A DNA stretch of 64,000 bases from Symsagittifera roscoffensis (Eukaryota; Xenacoelomorpha; Acoela; Convolutidae). Positions 30,753 through 41,990 of the stretch are shown here, piece after piece. The DNA is taken from the NCBI RefSeq assembly GCF_963678635.1, contig NW_026971509.1, positions 284,542 through 348,541 of the forward strand. The letters run 5' to 3'. A program made the position numbers and the translations under genes. The notes under the pieces were generated by a model that was not told where the DNA came from, did no database searches, and saw only the letters and a list, made by a program, of their open reading frames with translations. Numbering within the stretch: the first letter of the stretch is position 1; each line of letters starts with the position of its first letter.

Positions 30753-33749
30753 AAGTTTGCAATCTTTTAAAAAATTTCGCTCAACGGTCACTTGACTTTT
30801 CTCTTTTTTTTCTGTGGATGGATATTCTTTATGTTCAGTCGGGTCAAACTGTCACTCATTTGGTTCAGTGGACCACCTTCTCATTCAATTTATGAGCTGC
30901 TTCAAATTGAAGTGGTTATTCTGTTGTTTACTGCAGTCTGCTGTCTGCTGCTCAAAAGCAAGCTTAAACTGGTTTGATTATACCATTGTAGTTCTCAGAT
31001 TAATCAACTGTTTGACTGCAGTTGTGCACAGGCCCATAACTGTGAAAAAGTGAAGCAGACAAAACTCATTTCTGAGAAATAGTCAAATTTTTTTTTGAAG
31101 TGTTTGGTTAACTCCATTTGTAATTTTTTGAGTTTTTCCTACTGCTAACTTTGTAATTATTTTTATGACTTGAGAATCAAGTTTCTGAGAAAACGAAATC
31201 CTGGAAAAATTGGATTTTTTTCTGGAAAAGGAAGAACTTAAGTATAAAACTTTAGTATTATTTTTTTTCAAATTCCGGTTCATGATCTAAAAGGTAACCA
31301 AAATCAGTACCTTTGCTTAGAGTGATATAAAAACTTAACAAGACTGCTCGTATCAGGGCGAAGCCCTGAATGTTCCGACTGCCTTTTAAGGTTTATGGAG
31401 CAGCAGTAATAACATAAAAAGTAAAATAAAATAAAATAAAATAAAATAAATTGTTTTTTAAAAAAATTGAAATTTTTTAATGAAAATCATCCCCCCACAC
31501 GCCATATAAAGTACAAAAAAATAGATTTCGTTCCTTGTGACAAATCAATTATGGCAAATAAGCTTCGTTCAACTAATTTGGAACGATTTATAAGACGGAT
31601 TAAATCTCCGCTTACGCGTTAATAGCGCGAATTATGTCGCGCGTTAATTGTCCCAAATTGGTCAAAATGGCCAAAATGGCAATCTTTAAACCCTCGTAAC
31701 TTTACGAAAAATGATTACAAGTGAAATATCTTTTCAAATTTAAGCTCAGGACAACAATACCTTTTGAATGATGTAAAAAAAATTCCGTCAAAAATGGCTA
31801 GTTAAAAAGTCGAAATTTGTCTGAAGAAAAAAAACCCACCCCGAGCACAAAAATTCCGTTACTTTCGTATCGAAAGTCGGAACAATAAATAAACGGTTGA
31901 ACATAACAGACTTTTAAACCTTTTAACGAATCTTTGCCAAAGGGGAGATATACTGGGAAGCTTTGTGGAACTTTTTTGGCCGAAAGGCCAGAGTGATCAG
32001 TTTTGGTCTCCAAAGCCATATTATTATATTCAAATCACGACCAAGTATAATGTTTTTTTTTTGGACATATACTAGTTCAAAAAATCGAAAAGTTTGAGTT
32101 TTTTCTGTTCGTTTTAAGTAAACAGAATGATAAACGTTCTAGTGTGTCTATTTCGTACCCCAGAAAGAAGAGACAGGTTCGAACTTCTGTTTCTTTGAAC
32201 CGTAGAACAAGGTCGAATTGGAAGCAAATCAAGTTTTATATCGAGAGTTTCGAAAAAATTAGGTTGCTCTCTTTAACGGCAACTTGAAAGAAATTGTTTC
32301 ATGAAATGATGACGGCAAAACAATCATGAATACATAACCAAAAATTTTGTTTGACTGCAAACCACTTAGGATAATCCATGCAACCAGCTAGTAAATACAG
32401 TGGTCAAGATTGGTCAAGCTTATGACTATGAGAGCCAGGCGGTTTCGAACCCAAGCCTTATCAGCTGTAGACAAGTGCACTACATGCACAGTCATTATTT
32501 CAAAAGCAGGTGACATTAAAAACTAATTAACTGAAGCTTCGTTATTTCAGATCAAGTGTCATAGTATTTGAGCAAGATGACGTGAGCAATTGCTTAGAAC
32601 CTTTCAGTTGTGGACGTAAATTGAAGGTGCTGCACTATAGAAGACCATCACTATAGGACTTAATGCTCACAAAAATCTCGGTTGTACTTATTTTGTTCTT
32701 CAATTTCTCGATCGTGGACGTCCCGAGTCGAGGTCTTCAGCTCAACTTCGAACTAAATTAGAGCGGCGGCATGAACGTTTTTCTTTGTGACGGTTACGCT
32801 CAAAATCGTGCTTCAGAATGAGCGGTTTTTGATCGTTTTTTTTTAAAAAAGATGAGCGGGTTTTAATTTGAGTTTTTGAGAGATATCATATGCTTGAAAA
32901 AAATATGAAAACGATGAAGCTGCAATAAAGCAGCGGTAGGGAACCTAAGTGGAAAATTCCTCTTTTTTGGCTAAAAACCTATCGCTCAAAATTGAAAAGA
33001 ATTTGTAAAAAAACTGCATTGTTACTTTCATTTAGATTGGATTAAAATTAGGAAGAGTTTGATCCATACAACAATAAAAACTTTGTAACAAACTCAACTT
33101 CTTGCTAATATCTCAGAAATGAACATTTTGTCTGCGATCGTGTTCAGTCTTAAGCGAATCTAAATTTTTACCAACATTTGTTAAGCTAATACTAGCGTTT
33201 TATTTTTTGATTATAATTGCTTTAATTGTGCCAAAGAGTTTTTTGAGATTGACAGGCAATTTTGCGATGCTGGTTGAATTGGTGGTATAATTTCAGATGA
33301 ACAAGTGAATTACGAAGTTCTTGAGGACTGAAAAAGAAGGTTTGTACTTATAAGTACCTCGATTTGCATACCATTTTTGCAGCTTTATTAGATCTGCGAA
33401 ATGTGTTTTTGTTCAAATCTCAGTTGATCACTAATTCGTTTGAGTGTTCATTTCTGTGTTTGAAGGTAGATCGTTAAAGGGTCTGCTGTTGACACAAAAA
33501 GCTGGCCTGAAATTGATGAACTAAACCAGACAAAATCTTGGGTCTTTTCTGTTATCCGGCACAAAACTACTGTTTTATTTTTGCCATTTTGAAAGTTTGA
33601 TCTTGACGCTCAAATCTGATTGGTTGAATTAATATCAGCGTAAAGAATTCTCAGCATTTTAAATAAAAACTGAAGATCAATTAACATTTTGATAACTTGG
33701 GCCGTATAACAGAAAAGACACCAAATCATCAACATTGATCGAACAAGAA
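30753..33749. other. Intergenic, with microsatellite and hairpin
   Basis: No convincing gene. It contains a (TAAAA)n microsatellite at 31422-31450 and a perfect hairpin TCAGGGC-GAA-GCCCTGA at 31353-31369. A SINE-like segment is listed separately. The remainder is AT-rich with short unsupported ORFs. Confidence 0.5.
32410..32495 (-). ncRNA. tRNA-like or SINE-like segment
   Basis: On the minus strand, a B box GGTTCGAAACC (plus 32441-32451) lies ~30 bp downstream of an A-box-like stretch GTAGTGCACTTGTC (plus 32470-32483). Order and spacing fit a tRNA or a tRNA-derived SINE. A full cloverleaf is not obvious, and no poly-A or short repeat tail was recognised, so a decayed SINE head is more likely than a tRNA gene. 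Confidence 0.4.
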
Positions 33750-34342
33750 ATGGATGGCATCTACGGTTTTGGTTATTCGGCAGTAGACGACAAGAACAAG
33801 CAAGTTATCCGAATAGAAAGGAAGGCTCACGTCGTCAGAAATGCCAAAGTGGACGAAAAAGATACACTGGCAGATTGCTTCCTGAAATGGATAAAATCAG
33901 ATAGGCCTCAGTTGATAAAAACTCCTGGAAATAAAGGAAACACTCCTGCGAATAAGGAGGCCACAACTGAAGAGCAGAATCATAAGGTACCTGATACTCA
34001 TACTAAAGATTCGAAAGAAACTTTGCTTTGTTGTTTTAACAGTTGCACGAGCACAAAAATCGAGCCTGATCAAAATGGGAAACAAAAACAAACGACTAAG
34101 TCAACCACTGATAACGCAACAACGACAAATGAGGTAAACACTGAACCTTCGCAAAAACCTTCAAATGGGCCCCAGGAGAACTCAATGATTCAAAGTTCGG
34201 AAAGCAAACCAATTGAAAATGGGGAACAAAAACAGAAAACTCATGACAAAGCAGCGACAAATGAGGTCTTGAGAGGTACCAGATCCCCCGAGTTCATTTT
34301 GTCAGTGGCAGGAGGTGCTTCAAACTTCGTGCTCAAAAGACG
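33750..34342 (+). CDS. TRPM-like channel, N-terminal exon
   Basis: The ATG at 33750 starts M-D-G-I-Y-G-F-G-Y-S, shared with the two minus-strand exons. A hydrophilic Lys/Thr/Asn/Gln-rich stretch of ~150 residues follows (in place of their heptapeptide array), then S-P-E-F-I-L-S-V-A-G-G-A-S-N-F-V-L-K-R at the end. The exon leaves two bases (CG) before a donor GTTTGT at 34343. Joined to the acceptor at 36637 it reads N-F, fourteen residues, then the G-L of the next exon, the same spacing as in TRPM channels, where S-V-T/x-G-G-A-x-N-F opens the SLOG-type domain. TRPM proteins are tetrameric cation channels of the plasma or organelle membrane, and this domain lies in the cytoplasm. The pre-SLOG part is short and low in complexity compared with usual TRPM proteins. 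Confidence 0.7.
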
Positions 34343-34641
34343 GTTTGTATTGATTTTACTGGGCGAACAGAACTTTCTAGCTGTTTGTTTTTTCAATGAT
34401 CTCTTTTGCTTACAGATTACCTTTTCTGCAGTTTTTATCAACAACATTCAGTTTCAAACCAATCTGCAAATATTCGCCTTAGCGAATATTCGCAAACATT
34501 CGCAAATATTTGCATAAAAATCCATTCCAATCGATTACATGGAAATATTTTCCCAACAATTTTCTCGAAAAGTTGATCGATAGAAACATAATCCGTTTTG
34601 ATTGATTATAACGGATCAATTTAATTTCTAAACTCCTTTGG

Positions 34642-34937
34642 GTGATATTTTCATCTGTTTATAGTTACTCCGAACTTAAATTAGTTATTTTGTTTTGTTC
34701 TCTCACTGTTTTTTTTTCTAAGCCGCGTGTTTTTTGGTATTCTTTTATTTCATTTTTTTTCGCCAGACCCGCAATCTACCCCACCACCTAAGGTCATGGT
34801 ATGGAATAGGTTGTGGAAATGGTAAAAAAAATGAAACAAAAGAGTACCAAAAACACACGCGGCTTAGAAAAAAATAAGTGAGAGAACAAAATAACTAACT
34901 GAAGTTCAAAATAACTATGAACCAACAAAAATATCAC
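34642..34937. repeat. Long inverted repeat inside the TRPM-like intron
   Basis: The left arm, about 34642-34765, and the right arm, about 34824-34937, are complementary over ~115-125 bp with small gaps. The best block is TCTAAGCCGCGTGTTTTTGG on the left against its complement on the right. The loop is ~60 bp. It looks like a foldback MITE, but no clear target duplication was found. Confidence 0.85.
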
Positions 34938-35289
34938 GCAAAAAGAATGGAAGTTCTAGCCGGGGCTGGGTGTTTATAAAGATTTGCGGACGGAGGGTTG
35001 TGTAGTTTGGGGGGTATCGTATGAGGGGGGGGGGCTTCGTTAGAAGTGAGCATTAGGATGAACGTTCGGGTACGAATTTTGCGGAAAGCTGCAAAAAGTA
35101 GAAAAATTATTAACAAGTTTAATTGTTTTTCATGGCTTTCACTTACAAATAACAATAGTTACAACAACCCTACATTGAAAACAAAAATGGAATATAATCG
35201 ATGATAATAAATTTTAATAAGTTTTATTTTTCAACAAAAATCCATTATAATCAATTTTTAGCCATGAAAATTTCGGAGCAGGTGTCAGA

Positions 35290-36480
35290 ATGTAAGGGAC
35301 AACTCTTGGTTCGAGGGTCTCTTTTTGTATTTTAAAGTCCCCATAAAGTTGTGAGGCTTTAGTTAACAACCCTCCCCCTTCCACCGTTATTACCCATTCT
35401 CCCCTTCGTTCAACTATTAACACCAACAGTAGTGGGGGTGGGGTGGGGGAAGGAATTCGTCCTTGAACACTCATTTTTGCAGAGGTCGGAAAATCAATTT
35501 AGTTGACCTTAAAACAGGTCGACTGAAACTTTATATTTTTAGAGAATCCACTACTGAAAATTTGACTAAGCAAAGTCTAATGAAGTCTGTGAAGCGTAAA
35601 ACGTAATAATTGCGACTGCACTAAACAGGAAATGAGGGACTTTAAAACAAATCTTAATGTTCATCATTAATGTATCGGAAAACTCATCACAATTGATCAT
35701 AAACTATTTAACACAAAAAATTACGATTAAAATAGATTAGTTTCATAAATAATGACAATAAAACAACAAAATAATCGATTATGATTGAGGAGTAACACTT
35801 ACACTAAGCAAATAGGAAATAAGACAAAATTTCAAAAACTTTTCAAAAAATTTTAACAATCTGTGATCGTATAATAATTTTATACAACACAGTTTGACTC
35901 CACGTGTCTAAAACTGGCAATTTAAAGTCTTTTTTGTTCTTGAGAAGATATCGAAAAACATTAAAAAAGGGAAATTTTATTCGAATACAAACGCCTTGCT
36001 CCACCCTTAACACCATTTTCCTTCGTTAAACCAAAAACACCAGTAGCGGGATTAGAGGGAGCGAATTTCATTTGATTGCTCGTTTTTTGAGAGCTCGGAA
36101 TATGATTTTGTCGACCTGAAAGGTTGAAAAAACTTTAAATCTTTTGAAACCGCTATCCGAGAAAATTGTAGATGCACTATTGGCTAGCACCCACCATCCA
36201 CATGAACTGAGGATGGAGAAGGTTGGGCGGCGAATGTCTGTTTTAGTGAAAAAAAATGTATAAATTGTTAAACTGCCGTGAATTGAAATTATTCGGAAAA
36301 AATAAATTGAGAAACACTAATTCAAAGTGTAGGATAGGTTATGAAACGTATTACGTAACAGCTACACTATGGTAACAGGAAATAAGACAAATTAAAAAAA
36401 AATTGTAATTGTGATCATGAAAGCCTGGGTAAAAAACAATCATAATCGATTATAATCGACTAAAATGGTGTATGTTGACA
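35290..36480. repeat. Diverged direct repeat, ~700 bp period
   Basis: Blocks around 35360-35650 (a CCTTCGTTCAAC...AACACCA...AGTAG stretch, then GAGGTCGG...GTTGACC, then AACAGGAAATGAGG) recur in the same order at about 36000-36390 with many substitutions. A G-rich stretch lies at 35433-35452. Confidence 0.6.
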
Positions 36481-36636
36481 AAAAATAGGTTTACTTAAGA
36501 CTATCTTGACTTAACGTTTCTAAGTTAGCGGTACACGTTTTTTTTTGTTGTAAAGGAGAGATCAAAATAAGTATTTTTTGGCCTTATAAAAAGACCGCGC
36601 TTTTAGCAGAGTCCTCTGATCTGCTGCTGTTTATAG

Positions 36637-36795
36637 GTACACGGAGAAGCTACGAAGGGGTCTGCACAAAGTAGTTTCGACGGATAATGCATGGGTCGTG
36701 ACAGGAGGCACTGACGTCGGTATCATGCGACTGTGCGGTCTCGCTTTAGAAGATCAGAAGATTAGCGAAAAAAGCAAGGGCGGCGAAAAAACTAG
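36637..36795 (+). CDS. TRPM-like channel, second exon (SLOG-type domain)
   Basis: An unusually GC-rich 159-bp island with acceptor TTATAG before it and donor GTGGGT after it. It is open in one frame and reads Y-T-E-K-L-R-R-G-L-H-K, then T-D-N-A-W-V-V-T-G-G-T-D-V-G-I-M, then L-A-L-E-D-Q. The block R-G-L, K, A-W-x-x-T-G-G, x-G-V/I-M/x-R, A-L-x-D is the hallmark of the N-terminal domain of TRPM channels. Entry and exit are both phase 2, matching the exon at 33750-34342. The next expected TRPM segment (I-G-I-A-P-W-G type) was not found in the window to the right, so either the next intron exceeds the window's readable part or the gene is truncated. Confidence 0.75.
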
Positions 36796-37077
36796 GTGGG
36801 TTTATACAGTGCTTGTTTATGTTTGGCTTTTTCGTGTCTATGTTTCAACATAAAACGACAGGTACTCATCGTTTTTAATTCTTGAGATATGCAAAGAAAA
36901 AGTTAAGTTGTTTGTTTTTTTTTCAAAGACAATTGAAGAAAGACTAAGTTACAGCAAAGAAACTTATTTAAGACATACCATGATATATATCCACATAACA
37001 GGATAAGAACACAGCTTGCGTGTTCCATGTTAATTTGCAAAGATGCTTCTGGAAGAATTAGTGAAAATTCATTGAAG

Positions 37078-37162
37078 CCCATCATTGAGTCAAGTTTTTA
37101 TGTTTTTTTGTCGACTGGATCGCTTAGATATGAAAAATTGAAAGGACTGACTCAATGATGGG
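37078..37162. repeat. 15-bp perfect inverted repeat
   Basis: CCCATCATTGAGTCA at 37078-37092 and its exact complement TGACTCAATGATGGG at 37148-37162, with a 55-base loop. Possibly the remains of a foldback element or a stable hairpin within an intron of the TRPM-like gene. Confidence 0.8.
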
Positions 37163-39344
37163 TCAAATTTTTGAAAAGTTTTGTTTTCAAAAATAAATGT
37201 TGTTAGTTTATTTGCTTAAGAATATTTGTTTACAAATCCCCCTCAGCATAATGTCCCTCTGCAATTATGTAAGCGGTGCATCATGTGAAAAGCTTTCAAA
37301 ACAATATGTTTTTGTCTGGTAGAAATAATATTAACAAAAACCGAAAAATCCAGTTCTATTTCATTGGAAAAAAGGCGTTTTTTATGTATCTTCATTGGAA
37401 ATTAGCTGACGAATCTGACGTGTAAAAACTTTAAAACTTGAAAAATGACAGCATCTTCAATTCTCTTCTAAATTGTTTGAACTCCTCTAAAATGTTTGTT
37501 TTCATGTTTTTAAATTCTATTGGCAGACCAATGTTTGACTCATTAAATATGATTACAAAAACTTTGTCGGGTTTTTTGTTCAAATTTTTATATGCTGCAA
37601 GTTAGCCTAGAGTGCACGAAACTGACAGATTTTTTTATGGAAGAATGAGATAAAGTAAGCAAAAACAAGAAAATTGACGGGCAGAGTTTTGTATACTGCG
37701 TATGGGATCATAAATGCCTCTCAAAAATTCTCAAAAATTGTTTTTTGATCTTTTTGATATCATAATTTGGCTCTTTTTTTCCCTCCCACCTCACTCATGC
37801 ATGAATTTTACGGTCTAACGAGTGGTTTTACAAAGTTAATATATTTCCCATGGCCTAATTATAATTAGTCTGCATGTCAATGTTCATGACAATCGGACAA
37901 GGTGAACAGTAGTTTGAAATGTAAAAATTTGCAGGAGGGGAGAAGGAAAAACAGCCCATAATTTAGACAGAGAAAGAAGTCAAACAAGAAAATGTGGATA
38001 GATTTTTTTGAGAAGCCTATTTAGTTGAAACTGACAAGTTAATTTTGAAATCGGTTGTTTCCTTAGAAAAACCAATTTGTTTATGTAAGTGTTTAAGTAT
38101 CTAAAAATCATGAATTAGTTCATTGATTCTAAACTTATTGAAGTAGATAATTGATTACAATGAAAAACAAGGTTCTTCTTTGTGCTTATTTTGTCTAACT
38201 TAGTTTGGTCAAAGGTTTGAAAGTGAGAACGTTTTATCGGATCCTTAAATTTGTCTGATTTTTTCAAGATTGTTCTTAAGCTGAGGGAAATAACGTTATT
38301 TACTTTTAGTAAGGGATCACCCAAGTTTTATTATTCCTTCGAAATTTAAGAAAAAAAAACAATGTTTAAGCTAGATTAAGCTATTCCCATTTGGCTTTTA
38401 AATCCAAATCAAAATTTTTTTGCGTTTTTCTATAAAAAAAATTTTATAGTAACTTTCCTATTTTAATGAAAGGCAGCAAAGTTTTTTTACCAAATAAAAT
38501 TACAGTTTTTGATTGATTGAAGTAGAAAAAAAGTTTGTACATTTTTGTTTTTGCTTAGATATTGCTTTTAGTTTTGCTTAAATAAATGATAAGACTTTTT
38601 CGATTGTATTAAAGATAGAGATAATTGAAAATCTTCTTGAGAGGTTGTGGCTTTTATGGAAGTGTTGGATCAGTTATTGAAGGTATCAATAAATTGTGTT
38701 AAGCTCGAAGGTAGTCAATCTTGAAAAAAAAACATTAAATTCGTCTTTCGATAAAGTGCCACATTTACCGGAGAAAAAATGTTAAGCTAAATGAATGAAA
38801 CATTTGTCATCTAAAGCAAACTTTATCATTGATTTTTTGAATCCGTACTCAATAACTCCGTTTTCCAGAACTCACTGGAAAGCGGAAAACAAACGAAAGT
38901 TGGCATGAAAAGTACCATTCAGAATTTAAATTCCTCAAAAAAGGTGTTTAGCGGAAACTTCGATTTTAAAAACTTTCTCACATCACCATGGAGTCCAATG
39001 TTTTGCTTTTAAAACACTTTGATCGGGACGGACAAAAAAAGATTACTGAAAATTTTTAGGATACGTAATTCACTCCTCCCAGTGAGATAAAATTCAAATT
39101 TACACATTCTTGCAAGTATTCTCAGTTTTCAAAACCGATAACATCTAAAAAATTGCGTCTCGGCCTGTTTTTTTCCAAAACATATTTCTGCCGACGTTTC
39201 TCTTCACTAAAATAATGGACTATGGTCAATTATAATCAGTTATAAATCAATAAAAAACTTTTAAAATTGTTCAAAAAAAAAATTAAATTAGACGTTCAGA
39301 GCTGATTAAAAAATGTTATTCAATCCAGTTTTTTCTATTATTTT
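37163..39344. other. AT-rich stretch without recognised features
   Basis: No gene, RNA or mobile-element end recognised. A possible exon-like island at 38877-38960 (acceptor TTTTCCAG, donor-like GTGTTT) does not fit the phase or sequence expected for the TRPM-like gene. Confidence 0.4.
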
Positions 39345-41990
39345 GAAATTTAGTTTTTTCCCCTATTTTTAGTTATCAAAACTTCAATTGAATTACAATA
39401 GAAAAAGAACATATTTGAAAATAAGTTGAGAGTTGTTTCATAGACAAATAAAATTTTTGAGATAAACATGCGGCCAATGAACACCAAAAAATTAAGCAAA
39501 ATCTCCGCCTTCCATTTTTCGACCAACCAACTTTGAGTAAAATGTTGAAATGTACCAGTCAACTATAACAAACCCTAAAAAAATTGAAATCTAACCACAA
39601 AGTTAAAATATTTTTTGGAACGTCTATTTGGCATTATTTATTATGATTTTGTTTTCAAAAAGTTGTTGTGTTTTTAATTAATTTGCTTTCTTCTTTAGCT
39701 ATTATCTCGCATTTTGACCCCTGATTGAATGACAGTTTAATAAGAACCAAAACAAACTTAGAGAAAAAAATTTATCAATTGAGTTGAAAAAGTTACCTGA
39801 ACAAAACGATTAACTTTTTTCCCCAAATTTTGTCAAAGAGATCTCAAAAACTGTTCGATGGAGAAAGTAATGGAGCTTGTTAAAAGACTTAAATTTTGGC
39901 AAACCAACAATTAGCAAAGATCTAGTTCTTCATATCAAAACCGTCTAGATTGTCTCACGGCAGGCCTTATTGAGGCTTATCCACTACAAAACAAAAAGAA
40001 ACACGTGTATTGAAATTTTTTTTCTGTTTCATCCAAATTTTCATATTGGAATCTTTTCTTTAATTTTAACTGAGAAAAAAAAGGTCTACAAATGAAACAA
40101 TTAAAAAAAGTCTGGATCAAACTTAATTCAAAACTCTTTTCAAAATCTTTTTAGCTCCACCTATTTTCCGCAATTAAAACCAAATGCGAACTCTGCTGTG
40201 TCTGATTTCGAATCAATTCATGTCAACCATGATATCACTGATTAAATTCGAAAATTTAACCATCTGACTCAGCTGAAATCATCAGTTTCAAACAACAATT
40301 AACCAAAATATCTATACATTCTCTGAAAATTCTACAATCATTTTCAATAAATGTGTACAATCAATTTCTATACTTATTTTTTGTTATAGGAATCATTTGT
40401 CTGCATCGAAAGAAGGAGCATAATTTCTGCTTTAACTTAGCTCTTCAAAAAGAGTTTTTGCATAAATTTCAATATTTAAAGGAATAATTTAGTTACAAAA
40501 ACTCTCAGGGAAAATTTTTACATCTAATTTTTTTAGATTGACTCAAATTTGTCATTTTTTTAATTGGTCAAGTCAAAAAATAGAAAGAAAAACTTTGCTG
40601 AACTTATCAGTTTTTTTTCAAAGAACTTCTGCAAGTGTTCTAGATTCTTTTCGCAAATCGCTAAAAGAAACACGAAATCATATCAAGTTCATTTGATTGC
40701 CTACACTTGAGAGCTTATATTTCTCTCATCAAGTTTCAAAAAATTTATCAATTGCTCAGGTTCCCTGATTAGTTCAAATAGACTTCAACTTATTTTTTCC
40801 CTCAAATTTCTATGTGAAATTTTCTTATATTGTGCTTAAGCTATTTTTTTCCTGTAGAGTTCAACTTGATTGGAACTGTTTTGAAAACAAAATGAATTTT
40901 TAGTGAAAAGTTGTATGATTTGAACAAATATATCTAATTCAAGCAAAGTTTGACACAAAAAGCTTTCTTTGCAAGCAAGGTCATGAAGAAAAAAGATACG
41001 ACATCAGAAACTATCAAAAAGCTTTCTTTTGAATCAGATAACATTTCATTCTGTAATTAATTGTTTGTTTTTCTGATTAGATTGAAAAATCAGATCACAC
41101 ACAAAAACAATTTGGTAAAAAAACTCAAATCATTGTACGAATAAATATCAAAATTTATATGTCATAGATCAATTTTTGTTTGTGAGAACTGTAAATTTAG
41201 CCACGATGCTGAACTCACAACCTTTCAACCATCTGCTTAAAAAACGCTCTTCCATGAACCTATGGAGGGATTATTTTGGAAAAAATCATAATTACGCGAA
41301 ACCGTTAAAAAAACTGATGGAAAAAGAAATAACGCTTTTTTGGATTTATCACAGTGGTTTGCAATCGTTTCCGGTCATTAACTTTTATTAGTTAATTTTA
41401 TCTATTTTTTAACAAAAGTATTTCTGGGATAACAATTACTTCCATTTCAGTCATTTGTTCATTTCAATCATGTTTCAAAAAATTGTGTTACGACAAGTTT
41501 GCAATTCAGCTGCTGCTTGTGTTGGTGTTTCCACCAACCAAAACTTTTGAATAAAAGCATCAATAAATGATCAATATGAAAAATCCACTATCTCAAAGAT
41601 AGCTTTTGCTTAGTATTTGCTATCATGATCTGCTACGATTTTACTTGACAAATTTTTTCGAAATTGATTTTTTTTTGAATTTTCTATAGTGATCTGATTT
41701 TTTTTCTACTAATTACTGAATTTTTCTAAATTTTTGAAAACAATTTTTTTTCATGTGGTGCGTGTGGTTGTCAATTATAATTGGAAATTGCTCAGCGTAT
41801 GTTCAATCATTTTTTGTATATTGTCAACATAGTTTCGGCGCAAAATCTGTATAAAGAGTGGAGTGCTTCGTCTTAGCATTTAGACGCTTTTAAACGTTGT
41901 TTTCTGATGCCTTTGGAAATGTGTAATCTCTGCTACGTTTATTATCGAATCACTCTTTTTTTCTGTTCTGTGACAGTATCTCACCGCAAA
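39345..41990. repeat. Diverged tandem repeat unit U1 (~2.7 kb)
   Basis: Many blocks recur in order ~2.7 kb later. Examples are TATTTGGCATTA (39629 and 42208), TCACGGCAGG (39955 and 42568), the ATCAAGTTCATTTGATTGCC block (40684 and 43443), and the GTCAACATAGTTTC...GCTTCGTCTTAG block (41822 and 44597). Identity is uneven and far lower than in the younger duplication. No coding function was recognised. Confidence 0.7.

Larger units (their letters stand above)
34343..36636 (+). other. Predicted TRPM-like intron, 2.3 kb
   Basis: Donor CG/GTTTGT at 34343 and acceptor GTTTATAG before 36637, phase 2 on both sides. A nearer acceptor, CTTTTGCTTACAG at about 34417, is strong; using it would add ~20 unrelated residues and a stop, so it may be an alternative or unused site. 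The intron holds the foldback at 34642-34937 and diverged direct repeats at 35290-36480. Confidence 0.55.

Noticed and set aside
31353-31369. Bacterial-type terminator or contaminant
   Set aside because: The perfect GC hairpin is not followed by a T run and the surroundings are typical of the remaining animal sequence.
34343-34517. Read-through of the TRPM-like exon to the stop at 34515
   Set aside because: The added residues match nothing in the family, the two related exons also end at this same donor, and the splice to 36637 restores the family pattern exactly.
38877-38960. Third TRPM-like exon
   Set aside because: It has an acceptor-like TTTTCCAG, but in the phase required by the exon ending at 36795 it hits a stop, and its sequence lacks the expected TRPM block.
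41176-41391. 71-codon plus-strand ORF
   Set aside because: The homologous stretch in the next repeat unit (about 44000-44215) is full of stops and frameshifts, so the ORF is probably chance openness.
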